A stretch of DNA of 64,000 nt from Castor canadensis (taxonomy: Eukaryota > Chordata > Mammalia > Rodentia > Castoridae). This document shows positions 26,001 through 38,000 of this stretch, in pieces. The first letter of the stretch is position 1, and each line of letters begins with the position of its first letter. Made by a program: the position numbers and the translations under genes. The notes below the pieces were generated by a model. The model was not told the origin of the DNA, searched no databases, and worked only from the letters and a program-made list of their open reading frames with translations. Location of the stretch: assembly GCF_047511655.1 (NCBI RefSeq), contig NC_133386.1, positions 131,133,866-131,197,865 of the forward strand, in the 5' to 3' direction.

Positions 26001-29000
26001 CGGCATTATTCACAATAGCCAAGTTATGGAAACAGCCAAGATGCCCCAGCACTGACGAATGGATTAAGAAAATGTGGTATCTATACACAATGGAATTTTA
26101 TGCAGCCATGAAGAAGAACGAAATGTTATCATTCGCTGGTAAATGGATGGAATTGGAGAACATCATTCTGAGTGAGGTTAGCCTGGCTCAAAAAACCAAA
26201 AATCGTATGTTCTCCCTCATATGTGGACATTAGATCAAGGGCAAACACAACAAGGGGATTGGACTATGAGCACATGATAAAAGCAAGAGCACACAAGGGA
26301 GGGGTGAGGATAGGTAAGACACCTAAAAAACTAGCTAGCATTTGTTGCCCTTAACGCAGAGAAACTAAAGCAGATACCTTAAAGATACAATAGGAAAAGG
26401 GGAACAGGTACTAGAGAAAAGGTTAGATCAAAAAGAATTAACCTAGAAGGTAACACCCACGCACAGGAAATCAATGTGAGTCAATGCCCTGTATAGCTAT
26501 CCTTATCTCAACCAGCAAAAACCCTTGTTCCTTCCTATTATTGCTTGTATTCTCTCTTCAACAAAATTAGAGATAAGGGCAAAATAGTTTCTGCTGGGTA
26601 TTGAGGGGTAAGGGAGGGGGTGGAGTAGGTGGTAAGGGAGGGGGTGAGGGCAGGGGGGAGAAATGAACCAAGCCTTGTATGCACATATGAATAATAAAAG
26701 AAAAATGAAAAAAAAAATAAAGTTTTTACTTATTATTTATGTTGAAGTCTTTTGGTTTCTCTAGAAGAGGAGCCTTAGCGCTTCTATTCGCTTATAGGAG
26801 TGGGTGTCCTCAGGCTGTGCTTGGTTGGAAGTAGAGTCCTCTGTTGGCACATTTTACCCTAGAAAGGTGAATCCATCTATCCATTCCCTGCATTTTGATG
26901 CCATGGGCATAGCCAAGATCATTGGATAAGGGCCCTTTCATTTGGGCTGAAGTTGGTCAGCTGGGGCGCCTTCCTTCCAGGACTTAATTAACACCAATTC
27001 TCTTGGTTCTATTTGGAGTTTTCCCCCTTTTGTTGGGACCAGTAGGATCTTGTTACCCAACTTTTGGATTTCTTATTGAAATGTCCCTCGATCCATTATA
27101 TATTTGAAAAGACTGTCAGTCTCAGGGTCTGTCACTAAGTTGTTGGAGACAAATGCCTCCCATAGAGCATTTCAAAAGGGCTAAGCTGGATTTTAGCCCT
27201 TGGAGCATTTCTAATTCTCAGTAAGGCAATAGGCAAAAGCTGGGTCCGTTTTCCAGAGGTCTCTTGCTAAAGGTTAGCCAAGGTTCATTTGATTGATTGT
27301 CCCTTTCCACCTTACTGGAGGACTGGGGTCTCCAAGCTGGAATGTAAATGATACTTAATTCCCAAGGCTTGGGTGACTCCCTGGGTAACCTGTGAGTTAA
27401 AAGCTGGTCCATTATCACTCTGGAGCATTCAGGTCAGGCCCAAACCTAGGAATAATTTTAGACAGGCCTTTGCCACTTTAGAAGCTCTTTCTGTCTGGGT
27501 GGGAAAAATCTTAGTCCACCCTGTGAAGGTATGTACAAAAATTTAGCAAGCCGTGTGCCAGTGGCTCATGCCTATAATCCTATCTACTCAGGAGGCAGAG
27601 CTCAGGAGGATTGCGGTTCGAAGCCAGCCTGGGGAAATAGTTTTGTTAGACCTTCTCTTGAAAAACCCTTCACAAAAAAAGGGCTGGTGGATGGAGTGGC
27701 TGAAGGTGTAGGCCCTGAGTTCAAGCCCCAGCCAGTACTGCAAAAAAAAAAAAAAAAAAGCAAATATGTTTGTAAAACTTGGCAGAGTGGCATATGAGTG
27801 AAATCTATCTACCAATCCTCTCCAGGGTAAAAGCCTCACCTCTGGATTGGATCTACCAGTGGGGGAATATTAGGACCAGGATTGTTATAGGAGCACAAGG
27901 AGCAGCCCTGACAAACCTGTTTTACTGCAGACCTTATTCTGGTTCCCACAAATAACCTGCTTATCAGCCCCTGGATTGCATCTTGGCCCAGGTGGAATGT
28001 GTCATGTATAGATTTTATTTATTTCCATTGGGCTGCTTGGGGGAAGACTAGTTTACTATCCACACACCACCAAGCTCCCTCTTTATGTTCTTCCCTCCAG
28101 CCAGCCTCTTTTTCCTTACCAGGAGTATATTTGGGTTATGTAGACTCCTGTGGGGGAAAGAGAGCTAGGATGGAGGCTGGTGAGGTACCTAGAGGCTGCA
28201 GAGCTGCTTGTGTAGCTTTTTTTGGTCTGTCCAGTTGTTCCCCTGTGACATCAAAGTTAGACCTCTTTGATGTCCCCAGCAGTGGATCACTGCCACTTCC
28301 TTTGGTAGGTGGATAACCTCTAATAATTAAAGGATTTCCTTCCCATGTTTTATTGGGGAATTGCTTCCTGGAGAGGAGTTCTCTTTCTTTACATAAAGCT
28401 GCGTGAGCATGTAATATCAGGAAGGCATATTTGGAATCAGTATGGATATTGAGCATTTTTCCCTTCCCCAGAGTCAGAGCTCTAGTTAAAGTTCTTAGTT
28501 CAGCCTTTTGGGCAGAAGTCCCAGCTGGCAAAGGCCATGCCTCAGTGACTTCCTCAGGACTCACCACTGCATATCCTGCCTTTCTTTTTCCATTTAGCAC
28601 AGAACTACTTCTATCAGTAAACCATTCAGTCTCAGGTTTAAGGAGTGGCTGGTCTGTCAGGTCCAGCCTGCTGGCATAGGTTTGTATAATCACCTGCTAA
28701 AAAATGTGCTTCATTAGTTCAGAAGGCAGAAAAGATGCAGGATTTAAGACATTACAAGTCTTTATGGTCACTTCTGAGGACTATAAAAGGATGGCTTGAT
28801 ATTTAGTCAGTCTTTCCCCAGACATCCACAAGTGACTTTTTAATTATAGGGTGGCTCTGACTTGGTGGGCATCAGAAGTTCTAGCTGTTGGCTTAGGGTT
28901 ATTTTCATTGCCTCCTCCACTAATATGGCCATAGCAGCTATCGCCCGTAGACATCCTGGCCAACCTAAGCCTGTCCCACCTAGTTTTTTTGAAAGGTAGC

Positions 29001-32000
29001 TTACTGGTTAAGAGTCTGTTCCTAATTTTTAGGTCAGGACTCCCACAGCAATTCCCTTTCTTTTTGACACATAGAGTACAAAGGGTTTTGTTAAATTGGG
29101 AATCCCTAAAGCTGGGGCCTCAGTGAGAGCCTTTTTTAGTGTCCTATAGGCACAGTCTGTTTCTCCAGTGAATTTTCAGGGCTCATTATCTGGTCCCTTT
29201 ATGGCCTCATGTAGAAGCTTTGCTATGACTCCTGAGTTGGGTTTCCAAATTCAGCAGAACTAGCAGGATTGAGGCTAGTAAGGCTTCCTCTAGCCTATCA
29301 TAAAAAGCCATAGAGTTCTCCTTTTGCCTTTGAATAATTCCTTTAACCTTGTTATAATTTATAAGGATTGCTTCTAACTTGTGTACCCTCCACTGCATTC
29401 CTTCTGGGGTGTTACAATCCCAGTGAGGCTCAGTTGCTGGGACAGTGACATCCCCTGGATACTGGCCTATGGGGTCCCTAATGAAGGCCTCATCTGACCA
29501 TATGGGCTGTAGTGAGAATTTTTTCACTTTCTGTAGGAGTGCAGCAATTGGCCAGAAGGAAATTAACATCCCTCCAAGAGAGATCAAACCCTAATGTCAG
29601 GGTCTGAAACCCAATTGTAAATTTATCTGGGTCCTCAGTGTATATCCCTAATTTTTCCCTACATTGTTGGATGTCATTTACAGTAAAGGGCACATGAACA
29701 TGAATTGATCCCTTGGGTCCTGACACTTCTTGCAATGGGAGCACAGTTTGAGGATTCTCTGAGTAAGATACCCCATTTCGAGTGTGTGATGAACTCATGG
29801 GCAGTGGGGGTGCTGAGTGACAAGTTTGGGGCGAAGGCAGTGGAGGCACGGAGTGAGGTGCATAAGGGGGAGGAAATAGGGGTTCTCTTTGTGGGACATA
29901 TGTCCCTTTTATCAGAGGATCAACAAGGATATCCATGTATTTCTTCTTAAGTTCTTGCTTGGGTCTAGTGATCCCCTTACAGAGGGTTTGATTTTGATAT
30001 AAGACCATAACGGCTTTCATGTATGTTATCTCTGGCCATGTCTTGTTTTTTACAAAACTGATCCAACTGTAAGATGGTGTCATAATCAAGACTTCCATTT
30101 TCACACCACTTTTTAGTTTCCAGTTGATATTGGGGCCAAACTTCATTACAGTAATAGGTAAAATGTTCCTTTTTTAGGTTAGCAGGGTCAAAGCATTCCC
30201 AGTATTTAAGGATACAGCCAAGTGGGGAATCCTTTGGGACTGAGTTGGCTCCCCTCATGCCACCTGTGGGGAGAGAAAGGAAAATGGGAAGGAGGAAATT
30301 ATCCTTTGGGAGACAACAAGAGCTTCCAAGATCTGTGAGGCATCACCCTTGTATTAAGTTAAGCTTCTAGTACAGGTCCATTCGACCTGGTTCCATCAGA
30401 CATCTGTGGAGCAAGTGAGCAGCAGGGTACCTGACTGCAAGTAAACCGGTCTCCTAAGGGTCACCTCTCTAACCCTGCATTAGGGCTCCTGAATGGAATG
30501 CTGGTCCTAAATGTTAACCCAATTTTTATCCTAATGACGAGAAAACAAAGATCAGAGAACTGTGCCAGATAATGGAAACAAATTAGTGTGGGATTTGAAC
30601 TCATGGCCTTACATCTGCTAGGCTGGTGCCTATTGCTAGAGTCCCACTGTCAGCACTTGTTAGCTTCCCTAAAGAAGGGAGACTTAGAAACTACCTTTAG
30701 AATTTGGCTGAGTCTGTTCTCATTAATTCCATCAGTGAAGGGTGTCAAGCCACTTACTGGTGGACCCCCTGGCATGTGTCCCTAGGACAGGGAAATGTGA
30801 CTTTGGAGTGAGTGTTTCCTCGACCCCTGCAGGCCATAGGGATAAGGAGAGCATGGTTGAGAGTTGGACCAGGTGCCCAGGGTAAACAGAGGCATGGCAG
30901 GTAGGTGGGCAAGGGAATGGGTCAGAGAAGGAAGTGCAAGAAGGCTGCAGATAGGAAAAAGTGGTCCGGCCAGGCACAGGACTGTGGTCACCAGAGGTGG
31001 TACCTCTAACTTTTTTGGAATGGTTGCTGGAGTGGCGGATATGGAGCCAGGTCTTGGCATGTACAGCTCCCTCCTGCCGTGTGTCATCACCATGCACCAC
31101 TATCATCATGCACACTGCAGCAGCCACTGCCACAGCTGCTGCATATTATCACCATGTGCCACCACAGCCGCTGCACGTTATTGCTGCACAACTGAGGCAA
31201 GGCCAGAGGACCGGCCCTTGGCCCTCACTGAGAGGTGAGGCCAGGGAGCTTCATGCCAGTCTGAAGGATGGGGCTAGAGAGGCTGGCTTCTCCTTGTGCC
31301 TCAGGTCCCTAGCTCCACTGTTGCAGTGGAGGTGCTTCTCATTTGTCCTTCTTCCCATAGCTTGGGTGGTTGAGCTGAGGTCGACATTTTTTTCTCCTTG
31401 CCTGGCAGATCTAATTGCTGGCAGGTGTTAGTTAACAACTCCCATTTGCCCTCCAGAACCGTGCCAGCCAGTTGGGAGGAGAGAGAAGAGGCTGTGGGGC
31501 ACCTAGCCTGAGTGCCTGGGCAGTCCTGACTGTCCACGGGCCATGTGGCTGTTTGGGCCCAGGAGGTTAGAGACCCTGGCATGAGCTCTCCAGATAGGTA
31601 TTTTAGGGGAGAATGCTTGTCATGTAAAAACTGGCCAGAGGGGTGGTAGTGGTGGTAAGGGTTAAGTGAGGAAGAAAGAAGGGAAAGGGCACCTCAGTTT
31701 AACATGGTCTGTCCTGTGGGACAGAACTGGGCAACTCAAACTGTGTGCCTGGGGGTGATCCCAGAAGTTTGTGATACCCTCTGGCAGACAGCACTGCATC
31801 CTAGAAGCTGGGGCGTGACCCCACCACACCACTCATGGGGCTCAGAGCGAATCCCACATGTTGGGTGGGTATCCTGGTGTGGGGGACCCATACTGTCCAA
31901 GCCAAGGGTGGTGTTTGGTTCTGAAATACCAGGTGGAGAGGAACAGGGCCAGAGGTCAGAGAGGAGTGGGTTAGAATAAAAGAAAGTAGAAATAGGATCA

Positions 32001-35000
32001 TGAGGTCTCACCTTCAACTACTGTCTGGCTTGCCAAATGTTAACAGCAAAAGGTATTTTAAAAGATCTTTTTTTTTTTTTGATAGATAACACTGGCTTCT
32101 TTTAATTTTTATTTATTTATTTATTTATTTTTATTATTCGTATGTGCATACAATGCTTGGGTCATTTCTCCCCCTGCCACCACCCCCTCCCTTACCACCC
32201 ACTCTGCCCCCTCCCTCTGCCCCCCACCCCCTCAATACCCGGCATAAACTATTTTCCCTTATCTCTAATTTTGTTGAAGAGAGAGTATAAGCATTAATAG
32301 GAAGGAACAAGGGTTTTTGCTGGTTGAGATAAGGATAGCTATACAGGGAGTTAACTCACATTAATTTCCTGTGCATGTTTGTTACCTTCTAGGTTAATTC
32401 TTTTAGATCTAACCTTTTCTCTAGTTCCTGGTCCCCTTCTCCTATTGGCCTCAGTTGCTTTTAAGGTATCTGCTTTAGTTTCTCTGCATTGAGGGCAACA
32501 AATGCTAGCTAATTTTTTAGGTGTCTTACTTATCCTCATATCTCCCTTGTGTGCTCTCGCTTTTATATTGTGATCAAAGTTCAACCCCTTGTTGTGTTTG
32601 CCCTTGATCTCATGTCCGCATATAAGGGAGAACATACGATTTTTGGTCTTTTGGGCCAGGCTAACCTCACTCAGAATGATGTTCTCAATTCCATCCATTA
32701 ACCAGTGAATGAAAACATATCGTTCTTCTTCATGGTTGCATAAAATTCCATTATGTATAGATACCACATTTTCTTAATCTGTTCGTCAGTAGTGGGGCAT
32801 CTTGGCTGTTTCCATAACTTGGCTCTTGTGAATAGTGCTGCAATAAACATAGGTGTGCAGGTGCCTCTGGAGTAACTTGTGTCACAGTCTTTTGGGTATA
32901 TCCCCAAGAGTGGTATTGCTGGATCACATGGTAGATCGATGTCCAGCTTTTTAAGTAGCCTCCAAATTTTTTTCCAGAGTGGTTGTACTAGTTTACATTC
33001 CCACCAGCAGTGTAAGAGGGTTCCTTTTTCCCCGCATCCTCACCAACACCTGTTGGTGGTGGTGTTGCTGATGATGGCTATTCTAACAGGGGTGAGGTGG
33101 AATCTTAGTGTGGTTTTAATTTGCATTTCCTTTATTGCTAGAGATGGTGAGCATTTTTTCAAGTGTTTTTTGGCCATTGAATTTCTTCTTTTGAGATAGT
33201 TCTGTGTAGTTCACTTGCCCATTTCTTTATTGGTTCATTAGTTTTGGGAGAATTTAGTTTTTTAAGTTCCCTGTATATTCTGGTTATCAGTCCTTTGTCT
33301 GATGTATAATTGGCAAATATTTTCTCCCACTCTGTGGGTGTTCTCTTCAGTTTAGAGACCATTTCTTTTGATGAACAGAAGCTTTTTAGTTTTATGAAGT
33401 CCCATTTATCTATGCTGTCTCTTAGTTGCTGTGCTGCTGGGATTTCGTTGAGAAAGTTCTTACCAATACCTACTAACTCCAGAGTATTTCCTACTCTTTC
33501 CTGTATCAACTTTAGAGTTTGTGGTCTGATATTAAGATCCTTGATCCGTTTTGAGTTAATATTGGTATAGGGTGATAAACATGGATCTAGTTTTCAGTTT
33601 TTTGCAGACTGCTAACCAGTTTTCCCAGCAGTTTTTGTTGAAGAGGCTGCTTTTTCTCCATCATATATTTTTAGCACCTTTGTCAGGGACAAGTTGGTTA
33701 TAGTTCTGTGGTTTCATATCTGGATCCTCTATTCTGTTCCTCTAGTCTTCATGTCTGTTTTTGTGCCAGTACCATGCTGATTTTATTGTTATTGCTTTGT
33801 AATATAGTTTGAAGTCAGGTATTGTGATACCTCCTGCATTGTTCTTTTGACTGAGTATTGCCTTGGCTATTAGCGGACTCTTGTGTTTCCATATAAATTT
33901 AATGGTAGATTTTTCAATGTCTTTAATGAATGTCATTGGAATTTTCATGGGAATTGCATTAAACATGTAGATTACTTTTGGGAGTAGACATTTTTACTAA
34001 GTTGACTCTACCAATCCATGAGCATGGGAGATCTCTCCACTTTCTATAGTCTTCCTCAATCTCTTTCTTCAGAAGTTTATAGTTTTCCTTGTAGAGGTCG
34101 TTCACATCCTTTGTTAGGTTTGCACCTAGGTATTTAAAGTTTTTTGAGGCTATTGTAAATGGACTTGTTTTCATATATTCTTTTTCTTTTTGTTCATTAT
34201 TAGTGTATAGAAATGCTAATGATTTTTCTATGTCGATTTTATATCCTGCTACCTTGCTATAGCTATTAATGGTTCTAGGAGCTTCTGAGTAGAGTTTTTT
34301 GGGTCTTTAAGGTATAGGATCCTGTCGTCTGCAAATAGGGATATTTTGACAGTTTCTTTACCTATTTGTATTCCTTTTATTCCTTCTTCTTGCCTAATTG
34401 CTCGGGCTAGGAATTCCAGTACTATGTTGAATAGGAGTGGAGATAGTGGGCATCCTTGTCTGGTTCCTGATTTTAGAGGGAATGGTTTTAATTTTTCTCC
34501 ATTAAGTATAATGCTGGCTGTAGGTTTGTCATATATAGCTTTTATAATGTTGAGGAACTTTCCTTCTATTCCTAGTTTTCTTACAGTTTTTATCATGAAG
34601 TGGTGTTGGATCTTATCTAAGGCTTTTTCTGCATCTATTGAGATGATCAAGTGGTTTTTGTCTTTGCTTCTATTAATGTGGTTTATTACGTTTATTGATT
34701 TTCGTATGTTGAAGCACCCCTGCATTCCTGGGATGAAGCCTACTTGGTCGTGGTGAATAATCTTTTTGATGTGTTGTTGAGTTCAGTTTGCCATTATTTT
34801 GTTGAGGATTTTTGCATCAATGTTCATTAAGGAGATTGGCCTATAGTTCTCCTTTTTGGAGGTGTCTTTGCCTGGTTTGGGGATAAGTGTAATACTGGCT
34901 TCATAAAATGTGTTAGGCAGTTTTCCTTCCCTTTCTATTTCATGGAACAGTTTAAGGAGGGTTGGTATCAGTTCTTCTTTAAAGGTCTGATAGAATTCAG

Positions 35001-38000
35001 CCAGAATCCATCAGGTCCTGGACTTTTCTTTTTGGGGAGACTCTTGATTGCTGCTTCAATTTCATTTTGTGTTATAGGTCTATTCAGGTGATTAATATCC
35101 TCTTGGTTCAGTTTTGGATGATCATATGTATCTAGAACTCTGTCCATTTCTTTAAGATTTTCAAATTTATTTGAATATAGGTTCTCAAACTAGTCTCTGA
35201 TGATTTCCTGGACTTCCATGGTGTTTGTTGTTATCTCCCCTTTTGCGTTCCTAATTCTACTAATTTGGGTTTTTTCTCTCCTCATTTTAGTTAGGTTTGC
35301 CAGGGGTCTATCGATGTTGGTTTTTTTTTTTTTTCAAAGAACCAACTTTTTGTTTCATAAATTCTTTGTATGGTTTTTTTGGTGTCTATTTCATTGATTT
35401 CAGCTCTTATTTTTATTATTTCTGTCCTTCTATTTGCTTGTTCTTGTTTTTCTAGGAGTTTGAGATGTATCATTAGGTCATTGATTTGGGATCTTTCAGT
35501 CTTTTTAATATATGCACTTATGGCTATAAACTTTCCTCTCAGGACTGCCTTTGCTGTGTCCCATAGGTTCTGGTAGGTTGTGTTTCCATTTTCATTGACT
35601 TCCAGGAACTTTTTAATTTCCTCTTTTATTTCATCAATGATCCATTGTTCATTAAGTAATGAGTTATTCAGTTTCCAGCTGTTTGCATGTTTTTTGTCTT
35701 TACTTTTGTTGTTGACTTCTACTTTTACTGCATTGTGATCAGATAGTATGCATGGTATAATTTCTGTTTTCTTATATTTGCTGAGGCTTGCTTTGTGCCC
35801 TAGGATATGATCTATTTTGGAGAAGATTCCATGGGCTGCTGAGAAGAATGTATATTGTGTAGAAGTTGGATGAAATGTTCTGTAGACATCAAGTAGGTCC
35901 ATTTGATCTATTGTATATTTTAGATCTTGAATTTCTTTATTGATTTTTTGTTTGGATGACCTATCTATTGATGATAATGTGGTGTTAATGTCTCCCACAA
36001 CCACTGTGTTGGAGTTAATATATGCTTTTAGGTCTTTCAGGGTATGTTTGATGAAATTGGGTGCGTTGACATTGGGTGCATATAGGTTTATAATTATTAT
36101 TTCCTTTTGGTCTATTTCCCCTTTTATTAGTATGGAATGTCCTTCTTTATCTCGTTTGATCAATGTAGGTTTGAAGTCTACTTTGTCAGAGATAAGTATT
36201 GCTACTCCTGCCTGTTTTCGGGGGCCATTGGCTTGGTAAATCTTCCAGCCTTTCATCCTAAGACTATGCTTCTTTCTGTCAGTGAGATGAGTCTCCTGTA
36301 AGCAACAAATTGTTGGATCTTCCTTTTTAATCCATTTCGTCAAATGGTGCCTTTTGATGGGTGAATTAAGTCCGTTAACATTAAGTGTTAGTAGTGATAG
36401 GTATGTGGTGATTCCTGTCATTTAGTTGTCTTAGTTGTTTGAAGGGTTGATTGTGTGTAACTAAGTTGAGGTTACTCTCTACTTTCTGCTTTTTCTTTTC
36501 CTGTAGTTTGGTTCTGCCTGTCCTTTCGTGGTTATGTTGGGTTTCACTTTCTGTGTGCAGAATCCCTTGAAGAATCTTTTGTAGTGGTGGCTTTGTGGTC
36601 ACATACTGTTTTAGTTTCTGCTTATCATGGGAGACTTTTATTGCTCCATCTATTTTGAATGATAGTTTTGCTGGGTAGAGTATCCTGGGGTTGAAGTTAT
36701 TTTCATTCAGTGCCCGGAAGATCTCTCCCCAAGCTCTTCTTAATTTTAATGTTTCTGTTGAGTAGTCTGCTGTGATTTTGATGGGTTTGCCTTTGTATGT
36801 TATTTGTTTTTTCTCTCTTACAGCCTTCAATGTTCTTTCCCTAGTTTCTGAACTTGTTTTAATGATGATATGCCATGGGGTAGTTCTATTTTGATCTGGT
36901 CTGTTTGGTATTCTGGAGGCCTCTTGCATCTGTATGGGAATAGGTTTCTCTAGATTTGGGAAATTTTCTGTTATTATTTTGTTGAATATATTACGCATTC
37001 CCTTCGCTTGCACCTCTTCTCCTTCTTCGATACCCATGATTCTCAGGTTTGGTCTTTTGATGGAGTCAGTGAGTTCTTGCATTTTCTTTTCACAGGTCTT
37101 GCATTGTTTAACTAATAGTTCTTCAGTTTTTCCTTTAATTACCATTTCATCTTCGAGTTCTGAGATTCTGTCTTCTGTTTGTTCTGTTCTGCTGGATTGT
37201 CATTCCGTTTTGTTTTGCAATTCTGTTTCATTCTTTTTTCTGAGGTTTTCCATATCCTTGTTCGTTTCCTCTTTAATGTTGTCTATTTTTGTCCTGAGTT
37301 CATTTATCTCTTTATTAATCGTGTTCTTTGTTTCACATTGGTGTTTATACAGTGCTTCTATGGTTTCCTTTACTTCTTCTTTTGCTTTTTCAAATTCTCT
37401 ATTTTTGTTGTCTTGGAATTTCTTGAGTGTCTCCTGTACATTTTGGTTGACCCTATCCAGTATCATCTCTATAAAATTCTCATTGAGTATGTGTAGTATT
37501 TCTTCTTTTAGATTATTCTTGTGGGCTTTATTGGGTTCTTTGTCATAGTTTATCTTCATTTTGTTGGAGTCTGGGTCTGAGTATCTGTTTTCTTCATTTC
37601 CTTCTGGTTCCTGTACTAATTTTTTGCTGTGGGGAAAACTGGTTTCCCTGTTTTTTCTGTCTTCCCATCATTACCCTTGGTGTTGTTATTGTCCCTGTAC
37701 TGTGTGCAATTAAGTATTTTCTGGCTGTAATAATAGCACTAGTGATATTTAGAATGGAAGGGTGAGAGGGGATGGAAAGCAAAGAAGTTAAAGGAAAAGG
37801 AAAAAACAAATAAACAAGTAGAAAAATTAAACAAAACAAAGAAACAAACAAAAAAAGTTTCAAAGATATAAACAGGGAGAGACAGTGTACTAATCAACTG
37901 TAGGTGAAAAGGCAGTAGAGAGACAGGATTGAAAATAAAAAGTAAAAAGAATAAAGATAAGAATAAAAATAAAAAATAAGTAAATGAAAGAAAAAATATA

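Noticed and set aside
28431..28679. + strand ORF of 82 codons
   Set aside because: Antisense of the provirus RNase H frame.
30864..31431. Overlapping ORFs of 124 and 156 codons on + and others on -
   Set aside because: They sit in the provirus leader, are mutually overlapping and have His/Ala-rich low-complexity wording from the CAC-rich patch.
36934..37548. 204-codon + strand ORF
   Set aside because: It is the exact antisense of the L1 copy C ORF1 coiled-coil region.
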